Origin: Algicola sp.
GTDB lineage: Bacteria > Pseudomonadota > Gammaproteobacteria > Enterobacterales > Alteromonadaceae
Assembly: GCA_013216025.1 (NCBI GenBank)
Contig: JABSOG010000002.1
Location: 1-32,928, forward strand
Reading direction: 5' to 3'
DNA length: 32,928 nt
Shown: positions 23,851-31,496 of the stretch, piece by piece
Layout of the letters: each line of letters opens with the position of its first letter
Position numbering within the stretch: position 1 is the stretch's first letter
Position numbers and translations under genes: made by a program
The notes under the pieces: model-generated
Told to the model about the DNA's origin: nothing
What the model saw: only the letters and a program-made list of their open reading frames with translations
Database searches by the model: none

Positions 23851-23896
23851 CAGTCACTTTTAAAGTACAAAAAGTGCTCTTTTAAAGTGACCGTCC
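23848..23896. repeat. 18-bp inverted repeat hairpin, possible terminator
   Basis: GGACAGTCACTTTTAAAG (23848-23865) pairs with CTTTTAAAGTGACCGTCC (23879-23896) with one mismatch and a 13-base loop, followed on the plus strand by TTTTATTTG. It could terminate transcription after the immunity gene. Its GGACAGTCAC edge is shared with the interspersed repeat family, so it is probably also a REP-like mobile hairpin. Confidence 0.6.
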
Positions 23897-23932
23897 TTTT
23901 ATTTGTCGAAAGTTCACCAAAGGTATATTGAA

Positions 23933-24517
23933 ATGACAGACAGTTTAAATTTGCCAGCACATATTCAAAGCAAGCTGGATGGGTTAAAAGCTGAAGAAAA
24001 TGAGCTTAAACTGCTTACAGATAATTTTGAGAAAGAATCTATGCCCTTTTGGTATTTGCATTTGATTCAAAACAATGCAGTCATTGGTGCTGTTTTCACC
24101 ATGGATAAGGAAACCGATCTTTCTGGACTTGGGGTTAATATGACTTGGATGAAACCATCTGATACAGTTGAGGAGTCACAAGAATTTTACCCTGGAATTG
24201 CCGTTACCAAGATGGGCTATGTTCCTGTAGGCATATGTCGCAGTGGTTCTGGCGACCCTTACTTTCTAAAAATGTCACCAAGTTATCAAAAAGCGACTTT
24301 AGTTAGAATTCCACATGATTTAGTTGAAGAAGATGATTCATACCTTGAAGAGAATATTGAGTACGTCAGCCATAGTTTGGTCGAGTTTTTTGATTTGTGC
24401 TCTATTGTTGAAAAAAGAAAGACCCCTAAGGACAGTCACAATGATAGATTGGAATACAAACAGTCTAAAATTCAACTAGGCAACCAATTAAAGGATTATC
24501 TGGCGGACAACGATTAA
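23933..24517 (+). CDS. SUKH (SMI1/KNR4)-like orphan immunity protein
   Basis: The ATG at 23933 has AAAGG 9 bases upstream; the track's longer start is a TTG. The 194-aa product is cytoplasmic (no signal or membrane segment). Its layout is LNLPAHIQSKLDGLKAEENE, MPFWYLHLIQNNAVIGAVF, VNMTWMKPSD, FYPGIAVTKMGYVPVGICRS, GDPYFLKMS, then VRIPHDLVEEDD and SHSLVEFFDLC. This order is typical of SUKH-family immunity proteins. No matching toxin tip is next to it, so it is an orphan guard. The C-terminal tail KTPKDSHNDRLEYKQSKIQLG is translated from a copy of the CTAAGGACAGTCAC repeat and was probably added by its insertion. Confidence 0.65.
   Translation: MTDSLNLPAHIQSKLDGLKAEENELKLLTDNFEKESMPFWYLHLIQNNAVIGAVFTMDKETDLSGLGVNMTWMKPSDTVEESQEFYPGIAVTKMGYVPVGICRSGSGDPYFLKMSPSYQKATLVRIPHDLVEEDDSYLEENIEYVSHSLVEFFDLCSIVEKRKTPKDSHNDRLEYKQSKIQLGNQLKDYLADND
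24423..24480. repeat. Short interspersed repeat (CTAAGGACAGTCAC family), copy 3, inside a coding region
   Basis: CCCCTAAGGACAGTCACAAT continues as GATAGATTGGAATACAAA and ends near TTCAACTAGG. It aligns with copy 2 at roughly four of five positions. It is read in frame as the tail of the SUKH-like gene. Confidence 0.6.
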
Positions 24518-24580
24518 ATTGTTCGACGATCAAGGAAGTTGATCGATTATGGTGATTTAATCTAATATTTTGAACACAAC

Positions 24581-24615
24581 AATTTGAGTAACTGCTGTGC
24601 GCGGTTACTCAAATT
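24581..24615. repeat. REP-like hairpin (12-bp perfect inverted repeat)
   Basis: AATTTGAGTAAC (24581-24592) and GTTACTCAAATT (24604-24615) enclose an 11-base GC-rich loop. It lies just outside the 3' end of a transposase remnant, the usual place for a RAYT-associated repeat. Confidence 0.6.
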
Positions 24616-24650
24616 ATCAAGACTGAGGTTATTTCGTTTGATTAATACTG

Positions 24651-24818
24651 TCAGCCAACACCTGAGTGAAAAAGCTGGCCATTTTGATTTGCATGAAAAT
24701 ACAACATTGACGCTTTACCGGCAAATCCGGCGAACTTGCCCTCAAAATTCTGCCCGAGTTCCAGCCATTCATCTTCATCAATATTCAGCGATTTGAGCAC
24801 GCAATGGCGATAAGAGCG
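24651..24818 (-). pseudogene. C-terminal remnant of another REP-type transposase
   Basis: On the minus strand a 55-codon frame ends at 24651 and reads RSYRHCVLKSLNIDEDEW, LELGQNFEGKFAGFAGKAS, FHANQNGQLFHSGVG. This matches the C-terminal pattern of a different class of Y1/RAYT-like transposases (LxxDExWLE ... FxGxFxxxxG ... RxWxxG). The catalytic HUH domain is missing. The 330-base gap between the SUKH-like and DUF4265-like genes is thus mainly transposon debris. The plus-strand track ORF here is a shadow. Confidence 0.5.
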
Positions 24819-24847
24819 ATAAAAAATCCTAGGAGTAGAATGAACAA

Positions 24848-25285
24848 ATGAAAATCATATTTGAATTAGATTGTGAGGATGGGTTCCCTCCAATCCAATA
24901 CGAAAAACTAAATGCAGAACAAATTTCGAAAAACCAATTCAAGATTGTAAACACGCCTTTTTTCATAGACGAGGTTTCGTATGGCGATATTGTTGTTGCC
25001 CTGGAAACGGATAACGAAGAGCAATTTGAATTTCTATGTGTTGAAAAGAACGCTTCGTTTACCTCAATATCAATAATCATTCTTGATTCTTCAGTTGATG
25101 ATGAACTAAAAGATATTTTCACAGGTTTTAATTGTGTTATGGAGTACGGTGAATTTGGCAACCTGCGTATTTTTGCGGTTGCAATTCCAACAAGTTCCCC
25201 TTATAAACAAATAGCAAGTCAATTAGATGATTTGGAAACCGCTGCAAAAATCAGTTATTCTGAATTGGCAATTGCCCATCAATAA
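24848..25285 (+). CDS. DUF4265-like protein, candidate orphan immunity protein
   Basis: The 145-aa protein begins MKIIFELDCEDGFPPIQYEKL and shows the DUF4265 order: FKIVNTPFFIDEVSYGDIVVALE, ISIIILDSS, FGNLRIFAVAIPTSSPYKQIASQL, and a final YSELAIAHQ. There is no signal peptide. Proteins of this family are common next to polymorphic toxins, which fits its place at the end of the immunity stack; the immunity role is inference. AGGAG lies 13 bases before this ATG but only 5 bases before an ATG at 24840 that encodes MNK and stops in an ATGA overlap with this start, so translation may be coupled to a three-codon leader or the start was altered by a small deletion. Confidence 0.65.
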   Translation: MKIIFELDCEDGFPPIQYEKLNAEQISKNQFKIVNTPFFIDEVSYGDIVVALETDNEEQFEFLCVEKNASFTSISIIILDSSVDDELKDIFTGFNCVMEYGEFGNLRIFAVAIPTSSPYKQIASQLDDLETAAKISYSELAIAHQ

Positions 25286-25442
25286 TTGCTATTCGTTGTT
25301 TTTTGATTTACAACTTTTAGCCCGACTTAAAAGAACAAAGCTAATTGAAATAATAGCAAAGCCGATACTGGCAAAAACAGGTTGTTTTATCCAATAACAA
25401 AGCTAACATTGCTGGCAAATTAATAACAAGATTAAAAATAGA

Positions 25443-26846
25443 ATGAAACTAATGCGTTATGCGTCTAAATTCCAGATACTGGCTTTGCTGATGTTGCCGC
25501 TTATGGGCTGTCAATCGAACTTAAACAATGTCAGCTACCAGCAAATTGAAAACACCGGCATAACATCAATGCTACTATGGTTGCCCCAATCAAGTGATGT
25601 CGAAGCGCAACAGGTTACCCGCCAGCTCATCGAACGCACAGCACGGCTCAGTCAACAGATAGCACTGCAGCTGGATCTAAATAACATCTCACTGTTCATG
25701 GTCCCAGATCGAACGCTAAATCAAGGGCAATTCAGCAAAAGTACTGACTATGCCATCCACTATCACTACCATCCAGATAAACTAGACCCACAATTCAGCC
25801 AACAGTTGGCATACCAGCTGTATTTAGCGTTGCGACAAAAGTTTGACCCCATTGACACGGCGTTGAATCAAGTGGTCAATCAAGGTCTTGCACTGCATTT
25901 CGTGGCAGATGTGGCACAGTCAAAAACCCCCGCTCAACAACAAACACTGACCGAAAAGCAACTCCAACATCAATTCGCCCTGCTACAACAACATAAGCCA
26001 ATAACTGTTGAATCAAAGCTACTGGGCTACCAGTTGGTCAAACGCCATTTTGAGCAGTATCCAGGCAGTAATGCGGGTAATACTTATACTTTAAATCATC
26101 AACTTTTCAGCCGTTACTTGTCCGTAACAGAAAAACCTGCAAAAAAGACACTGCAATTTGTACGTACCGCCAAAGAGACCGCACCGCAGATTTATCGAAA
26201 TTTAGACTGGGCAAACAGCCCATACAAAGGGCTGGTATTTCTAGAAGGTTGGAATCGACAAAAACTCATTGCCCTAACGTTTGATGACGGGCCTTTCACT
26301 TATACCGAACAAATACTCAACACCCTACAAGCGCATAAGGTAAAAGCCAGCTTCTTTTGGATGGGCAACAGATTAGCGCAAAATAAAGCATTGGTACTAA
26401 GAGCCAAGCAAGCCGGTCACACCCTTGCCAACCACAGTTGGAGTCACCCTCACGGCATGGCGCTGTTACCAGATGAACTGTGGCGTGAACAAATTGACAA
26501 GACCAATCAAGCGTTCAAACAAATTATTGGCCACAAACCGCGCTTTTATCGCCCGCCTTACGGTGAGATCACCGATCAGCAAGTCGAAGATATGGGTCAG
26601 CAGGGCATGAAAATCATGATCTGGTCCATCGACCCCAGAGATTGGGATACCGATAAAGTCGATTCGAAAAAAATAGAGTCAGTGATCATCGACAACCTGC
26701 ACCCCGAAACCATTACTTTACTGCACGATGGTGGCAACAGCCCCAACACCGTAAACGCCCTGCCCCGGGTGATCGAGCACTATCGCCAGCAGGGTTATCA
26801 ATTTGTCACGCTAGAACAGTTACTCGGGATTAGTGACAGGTTTTAA
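25443..26846 (+). CDS. Lipoprotein polysaccharide deacetylase (NodB domain)
   Basis: The 467-aa protein has a lipoprotein signal (LLMLPLMGC, Q at +2, suggesting outer-membrane sorting). Its C-terminal NodB domain (residues about 270-460) has all catalytic motifs: TFDDGP with the base and metal aspartates, NHSWSHPH with both zinc histidines, RPPYGE, DPRDWD and TLLHDGG. It should remove N-acetyl groups from a surface polysaccharide or peptidoglycan-like substrate. The N-terminal 220 residues are a separate domain that resembles a degenerate DUF2268-type peptidase (ALNQVVNQGLALHFVAD in place of an active-site region) without an HExxH. The gene appears monocistronic. Confidence 0.9.
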   Translation: MKLMRYASKFQILALLMLPLMGCQSNLNNVSYQQIENTGITSMLLWLPQSSDVEAQQVTRQLIERTARLSQQIALQLDLNNISLFMVPDRTLNQGQFSKSTDYAIHYHYHPDKLDPQFSQQLAYQLYLALRQKFDPIDTALNQVVNQGLALHFVADVAQSKTPAQQQTLTEKQLQHQFALLQQHKPITVESKLLGYQLVKRHFEQYPGSNAGNTYTLNHQLFSRYLSVTEKPAKKTLQFVRTAKETAPQIYRNLDWANSPYKGLVFLEGWNRQKLIALTFDDGPFTYTEQILNTLQAHKVKASFFWMGNRLAQNKALVLRAKQAGHTLANHSWSHPHGMALLPDELWREQIDKTNQAFKQIIGHKPRFYRPPYGEITDQQVEDMGQQGMKIMIWSIDPRDWDTDKVDSKKIESVIIDNLHPETITLLHDGGNSPNTVNALPRVIEHYRQQGYQFVTLEQLLGISDRF

Positions 26847-26946
26847 TGCCAATGAAACGCACAGCTGAGTAATTTAGTTGTTGTTTGACCATAAGCTATA
26901 ATAATAATCATCATTGGTGATTATAATTATTCTTGGGGGATGCATA

Positions 26947-27819
26947 ATGAAACGATTCAAATCGTTGGTTTTAACCTGTTTTTTCATCACCAGCGTTGAA
27001 GTATTTGCAACCCCCCAAAACGACATCCTGTTGCTGATGGGCGGTGATAAAGATGCTCAGTCAATTGCGGCAGGCCAGCGCGCCAACATTGCCACCGACA
27101 CCAATATGCTTCTAATAGATGCGGTGCAACAATATCAGTTCAAAGCCCAATTCGTACCTCAGGCCAGATTAGAGCGCTCTTTACACGCCAGCGAAAATGT
27201 CTGCGCCACCAACCGCATAAAAACACCACAAAGAATCAAAAAATACCTGTTCAGTACGCCGTTAAACTTGTATTTAGGTCAACGATTGTACTCACTGGGT
27301 TCTGCAAACAAACTGCCGCCAGCGGTACTTGATGAAGAGGGTCGTTTACACTCGTTGAACGCTCTGTTCAAACATTATCCCAGAAAAATGCTGGCCATCA
27401 ACCAAGGGCGTTCTTTTGGTGAAAAAATCGATGCTCAGATTACCAAACTACCCGCAAAGAATCGAATATTGCTCGGCGGCTCCCAAGCCAATGACGCCAT
27501 CTTTCAAATGCTGATCAGAAAACGCATCGACTACCAACTTGAATACCCCGCTTACATGAAAAGCCTGATACGAGCCAACAAGCAACCGGTCAAGCTTCAA
27601 GTGCACGAAATCAATGGTCTGCAACCCTACATCATTGGATATGTTAACTGCCCGAAGAGCGAACAAGGCAAGCAGGTAATTGAAGCGGTGAATTGGGCAC
27701 TGCAAAGACTTTACCAAAATCAGGCATTTCATCAGGCCCATATTCGCTATATCGACCCTATCGACCGAGTGGCTTTTGACCGCTATTTTGCCAAGGTGTT
27801 TTTGCCAGTCGGTGACTAA
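26947..27819 (+). CDS. Periplasmic solute-binding-like protein (TIGR02285-like)
   Basis: The ATG at 26947 follows a strong GGGGGA ribosome binding site; the track's upstream start is a TTG. The 290-aa product has a signal peptide (MKRFKSLVLTCFFITSVEVFA). Features of SBP_bac_3-like proteins of the TIGR02285 type are visible: YQFKAQFVPQARLERSL, NVCATNRIKTPQRIKKYLFS, INQGRSFGEKIDAQI, KNRILLGGSQANDAIFQML. It is not next to an ABC transporter, so it may serve sensing rather than uptake. Its stop overlaps the stop of the convergent exporter gene by a few bases. Confidence 0.75.
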   Translation: MKRFKSLVLTCFFITSVEVFATPQNDILLLMGGDKDAQSIAAGQRANIATDTNMLLIDAVQQYQFKAQFVPQARLERSLHASENVCATNRIKTPQRIKKYLFSTPLNLYLGQRLYSLGSANKLPPAVLDEEGRLHSLNALFKHYPRKMLAINQGRSFGEKIDAQITKLPAKNRILLGGSQANDAIFQMLIRKRIDYQLEYPAYMKSLIRANKQPVKLQVHEINGLQPYIIGYVNCPKSEQGKQVIEAVNWALQRLYQNQAFHQAHIRYIDPIDRVAFDRYFAKVFLPVGD

Positions 27820-28424
27820 AGCGCAACTCTGGCTGCAACAGTTAACAAAGCCACACCTGTGATTTTCTCAACGATATGTATGTTATTACGCAAGGCTGTC
27901 AAAAATCCTTTTTGCGACAACGTCAAAACAATGGTGGTGTACCAGATAAAGTCAACTAAACCGACGGTAGCAATCATGACAGCATTTTGAGTCCAGCTGG
28001 CATCGGTTTGGATAAACTGGCTAAACAGCGCCAAAAAGAATATCGCCAACTTGGGGTTCACAAAAGCAATCATCAACCCTTCTCGCGCACTTTGCGCCAA
28101 AGTTACATTGCCCGCTTCACCGTCTATCTTTGATATGCCCGACTTAGCCGTGAACGCTTGATACGCCAGATACAAAATAAACACAATGCTGACATACCGA
28201 ATGGCGTTAAATACCATCGGAGATTCTTGAATTAACACCGCCAAACCCAACACCGTTAAGGTTGCATAAATAGCCACGCCTGTTGCCTGTGCCAGGGCGG
28301 TAACCAGCCCATTACTGCGCCCGCCGCCGATGGTGTTTTTTAATACCACAACCAAACTCGGACCCGGCGTCATCGCACCAAAAATACAAATTGTCACTAA
28401 TGATAACCATGCTGTTAATTCCAT
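27816..28424 (-). CDS. LysE/RhtB family amino-acid exporter
   Basis: This 202-aa inner-membrane protein has six hydrophobic segments and the family signature GAMTPGPSLVVVLKNTIGGGRSNG near the N-terminus (residues about 15-40). Later family phrases are REGLMIAFVNPKLAIFFLALFSQF and LVDFIWYTTIVLTLS. These proteins export amino acids or derivatives using the proton gradient. The LysR gene lies 84 bases upstream on the same strand and may control it. The length is normal for the family. Confidence 0.92.
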   Translation of the reverse strand: MELTAWLSLVTICIFGAMTPGPSLVVVLKNTIGGGRSNGLVTALAQATGVAIYATLTVLGLAVLIQESPMVFNAIRYVSIVFILYLAYQAFTAKSGISKIDGEAGNVTLAQSAREGLMIAFVNPKLAIFFLALFSQFIQTDASWTQNAVMIATVGLVDFIWYTTIVLTLSQKGFLTALRNNIHIVEKITGVALLTVAARVAL

Positions 28425-28507
28425 TGTCTGCCCTCGTAATGTCTTGCCTGAAATAAAGTAAGATCATCTTAACGATTCAATAGCATGAATAAAAATTGAT
28501 TGTACGA

Positions 28508-29449
28508 CTAGTTACCATGAAGTAATTTCATACCATGACCGATACTGTCGTTTAGGTGTTTACTTAAAATGATAAAGCACAGCTCCCTGAACCACTGGTG
28601 CTCAGGATCTTTTTGGTATTTGGCGTGCCACAGTAGGTAATAGTGGTGAGCCTCAATATCCACAGGCAAGGGTTTGATTTTCAAATCATATCGTTGAGAA
28701 AAGTCGACTGCAATATGCAACGGTGTGGTCAACAAAGTGTCGGTGCTTTTGATCAGCTCAATTGCCGCCTGAAAAAACGGCACCCGGGCAAAAACAGTGC
28801 GTTGCAGACCCTGCTTTGCCAACGCCAATTCTACCGGACTGTCTTTGTCGCCGCCGCCGGTGATCACAATGTGTTTGGCCTTGGCATAATCATCAAGCGA
28901 CAAATGCTGTCTGGCTAACGGGTGGTTCGAGCGCATAATCACCACTTGCTTGTCTGTTGCCATTTCTTTGCCATAGAGGTTTTCGGGGATGGTTTGTGCG
29001 ATGGTAGACACCAAGTCCAGCGGTAGCTCTTCTAAACGTTCTAAATGAGATTTCTCCCACAATTGATAAACGATACCGGCATTGGGCGCGTTGAGTGCGA
29101 CCTCAGCGCACACCAGCGGAAAAACCGCCTGGGCGACATAATCGCTTGATGCAAAAGAAAATTGACGGCTGCACTGGGCCAAACTCAACGATTCGGGCAA
29201 ATACAGACTGTCTAGTTGCTGCATCAACGCGGGTAGCTGTTGTTTGAGTATTTCGCCCCTGTGGGTCAGTACAAACCGGTTGGCCTCACGTATCAGAATG
29301 GCGTCATCAAAAGCCTCGCGAATTTGCCCGAGCGTTTTACTCATCGCCGATTGGGTCACATGCAGCGCCTTGGCCGATTCGGTGAGATTACGGGTTTGCA
29401 GCAGCGAGATAAGTGCGGGCAATAGTTTGTAATTGTTCAAGACAGACAA
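28508..29449 (-). CDS. LysR-family transcriptional regulator
   Basis: The 313-aa protein has an N-terminal helix-turn-helix (LLPALISLLQTRNLTESAKALHVTQSAMSKTLGQIREAFDD, residues about 9-50) followed by a LysR substrate-binding domain (SRQFSFASSDYVAQAVFPLV to the end). The start must be a TTG at 29449 (or the TTG three codons later): no ATG or GTG is available in frame before the helix-turn-helix, and the upstream ATG cluster is out of frame. It is divergent from the solute-binding-like gene at 29507 and upstream of the LysE exporter, so either could be its target. The effector is unknown. Confidence 0.92.
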   Translation of the reverse strand: MSVLNNYKLLPALISLLQTRNLTESAKALHVTQSAMSKTLGQIREAFDDAILIREANRFVLTHRGEILKQQLPALMQQLDSLYLPESLSLAQCSRQFSFASSDYVAQAVFPLVCAEVALNAPNAGIVYQLWEKSHLERLEELPLDLVSTIAQTIPENLYGKEMATDKQVVIMRSNHPLARQHLSLDDYAKAKHIVITGGGDKDSPVELALAKQGLQRTVFARVPFFQAAIELIKSTDTLLTTPLHIAVDFSQRYDLKIKPLPVDIEAHHYYLLWHAKYQKDPEHQWFRELCFIILSKHLNDSIGHGMKLLHGN

Positions 29450-29506
29450 CTGGTGAGTTAAACATACATCATCATAACCTGCTAATTACAGCGACACCAA
29501 CCGCAG

Positions 29507-30346
29507 GTGAGTTTATTACAGGGATTGAGTCTGGTACACTACTCGGCGCTGAATAATGTTGTACCAAGAGCGAGTGTTTTGACTAGAATAACCCCAATCA
29601 TTTTACTGTGGCTACTGTGCCTGTCGACACCGGTTTATCCGGTCGATGTATTGATCGCGTCTGGTCACGTCGAATATCCCCCATTCATGTATCGTCAAGG
29701 TGACAAAATCATTGGTGTCGGGCCTGATCTAACCACCATGATATTCAATGAACTGGGGATCACCGTAGACTCAAAATATGTCGGTTCTTGGAACCGGGTG
29801 CAGCGCAAAGCCGAGGCGGGAGAAATCGATTTAATTGTCGGCATTTACAAAACCGATGTACGCGAAAAATACCTCAGCTACCCCGACGAACCTTACGTAG
29901 AAGAACCCGTAGGGATTTTTGTTCAGCGTGGCAATCTATTCAAATTTGACCGTTGGCAAGATTTGATTGGCAAAAAAGGTGGCACCGTCATGGGAGAATC
30001 CTTTGGCCAGGACTTTGACGCCTTTGCACTGAAAAACCTCAAATTGCAGCACCTGTCTGGCATCACCCAAAGCTTTAAAATGATTGAACGCAACCGCCTA
30101 GACTACAGCATTTATGCCTTATACCCCGGCCTAATCAAAGTTATCGAGGCAGGCATGGAAAACAAAATAGACCAACTGCCCAACCCCGTTGCCAAACTGC
30201 CCGCCTATCAGGCAATATCCAAAAAATCCAAATATCTCGTGCACCTACCCTACTTCAACAAACGCTTAATCGCGCTCAAAGCCGACGGCACCGTTGCTGC
30301 ACTGATTGACAAGCACATGCTCTTACTTCGCCGTAAACGGCGCTAG
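29507..30346 (+). CDS. Periplasmic solute-binding protein, family 3
   Basis: The mature part starts VDVLIASGHVEYPPFMYRQG and continues IGVGPDLTTMIFNELGITVD, WNRVQRKAEAGEIDLIVGIY and YVEEPVGIFVQRGNLF, a clear SBP_bac_3 pattern (residues about 45-265). The signal peptide is TRITPIILLWLLCLSTPVYP. The track start is a GTG at 29507, giving 279 aa with an atypically long pre-signal segment; a TTG directly before TRITP (29579) would give a normal signal and may be the real start. No transporter genes accompany it. The gene is divergent from a LysR regulator that may control it. Confidence 0.8.
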   Translation: MSLLQGLSLVHYSALNNVVPRASVLTRITPIILLWLLCLSTPVYPVDVLIASGHVEYPPFMYRQGDKIIGVGPDLTTMIFNELGITVDSKYVGSWNRVQRKAEAGEIDLIVGIYKTDVREKYLSYPDEPYVEEPVGIFVQRGNLFKFDRWQDLIGKKGGTVMGESFGQDFDAFALKNLKLQHLSGITQSFKMIERNRLDYSIYALYPGLIKVIEAGMENKIDQLPNPVAKLPAYQAISKKSKYLVHLPYFNKRLIALKADGTVAALIDKHMLLLRRKRR

Positions 30347-30437
30347 GCTTCGGCCTTAAGGTCAAAAAAAGCAAACCCCAAACTTGTCTGCTACACTGAT
30401 TTGACTTAACCAAAACAACAACAGTAAGGGCAGCAAC

Positions 30438-30767
30438 ATGGCATTTCTAGACGACTTGGCAAGCAAAGCAGAACAAATTGTCAACCTGCAAATCAAAACC
30501 ATTATCGGTGAAGCCACATTCGATCCAAATGACAAAAGCGGCAAATATACCCTCAGTGACAATGCACAAATCATGTACACCTCCATCAACCTGCTTGATG
30601 GTGATATCACCTCAATCGTGCCCGAATCGTTTTTGTCAGACAAATTGAGCAACATGCGCCAATACCACCAGTCTCGCGAAGCAATGGGTCGCCAAATCAT
30701 TAAAGACAACATCGAGTGCCTCAAAGAACTAACCGCACTGATTAAATCATTAGGCAACGGCAAATAA
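30438..30767 (+). CDS. Unknown protein, first gene of a three-gene operon
   Basis: This 109-aa soluble, mostly helical protein starts MAFLDDLASKAEQIVNLQIKT with AAGG 9 bases upstream. It has no signal or membrane segment. The phrase IVNLQIKTIIGE has a counterpart (LCTLQINTILKS) near the start of the next gene's product, suggesting a shared N-terminal module. The last helix is lysine-rich. The spacing to the next gene is 5 bases. The family is not recognised. Confidence 0.7.
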   Translation: MAFLDDLASKAEQIVNLQIKTIIGEATFDPNDKSGKYTLSDNAQIMYTSINLLDGDITSIVPESFLSDKLSNMRQYHQSREAMGRQIIKDNIECLKELTALIKSLGNGK

Positions 30768-30772
30768 CCCTT

Positions 30773-31492
30773 ATGAGCTGGAATCCATTAAGCAAATCGG
30801 ATAACCGCGAAGCACCGCACGAATCCATCGCCCGCGATCTGTGTACCTTACAGATCAATACCATATTAAAATCCCATATTACCGGCAGCAGTATGCCGGC
30901 CATCCGCTTTGCCCTGTGTGACATCGCTTCTCGCTATGGCGAAAAACTAATGGAGCTAGGCGGCGACCCGGACACAGTCAAACCCGGCGGCAAAACCCAA
31001 GGCGGATTCAGCCGCTTTGATCTGTTTCAAAAACTGGCCAAAGAGTTGTCCAAAACCCTGAGGGCAGAGCAACAACCAACAGAAAACGCCGAAAAGCTCA
31101 ACACCCTGCAACGGATCCAAAACAATTCAAACCAATTAAAGGCATTACTCAAAGGCGATACGGTCGAACAGCGCAACGAACTCACCCGGGTTGAGATCAG
31201 AAATCAATTCGATAAAGACCTCAAAGACTTGTCGCTTGAAAGAAAAGATCACCTTACGGTTCGAAAGTTATGGGAGTTGGGACTCGAAACCATCGCCATT
31301 CAAACCGTCATAGAACTCGACGGTGATGTCACCACCCGCATCCAACCCCAATACAGCCAAAACGACAACATCACCTTACAAAGGCTGCACCATAGCTCGG
31401 TAGACTTGAGTTACAACTACTGGCTATCGTTAATCAAACTGATTGGCGAAGTGTTTAATACGGTGCTCAAAAATGTGTTTAAGCCGGGATAG
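30773..31492 (+). CDS. Unknown protein, second gene of a three-gene operon
   Basis: The 239-aa protein is hydrophilic and largely helical, with a probable coiled-coil region (residues about 75-160: ELSKTLRAEQQPTENAEKLN ... LKALLKGDTVEQRNELTRVE). It begins MSWNPLSKSDNREAPHESIARDLCTLQINTILKS, the latter part resembling the product of the upstream gene. The C-terminus (NYWLSLIKLIGEVFNTVLKNVF) is amphipathic and might touch the membrane. The gene lies 5 bases after the first gene and 4 before the third, so the three are one transcript. The family is not recognised. Confidence 0.7.
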   Translation: MSWNPLSKSDNREAPHESIARDLCTLQINTILKSHITGSSMPAIRFALCDIASRYGEKLMELGGDPDTVKPGGKTQGGFSRFDLFQKLAKELSKTLRAEQQPTENAEKLNTLQRIQNNSNQLKALLKGDTVEQRNELTRVEIRNQFDKDLKDLSLERKDHLTVRKLWELGLETIAIQTVIELDGDVTTRIQPQYSQNDNITLQRLHHSSVDLSYNYWLSLIKLIGEVFNTVLKNVFKPG

Positions 31493-31496
31493 TTGA

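Noticed and set aside
24584-24796. Plus-strand ORF of 70 aa in the gap before the DUF4265-like gene
   Set aside because: It runs over a REP-like hairpin and is antisense to a recognisable transposase remnant.
30347-30375. AGGC-TTCG-GCCT hairpin after the solute-binding protein gene as a terminator
   Set aside because: The stem is only 4 bp and is followed by A residues on the plus strand; the T-run lies on the wrong side for the minus strand.
30742-30924. Minus-strand ORF spanning the junction of two operon genes
   Set aside because: It is antisense to two tightly spaced genes with good ribosome binding sites.
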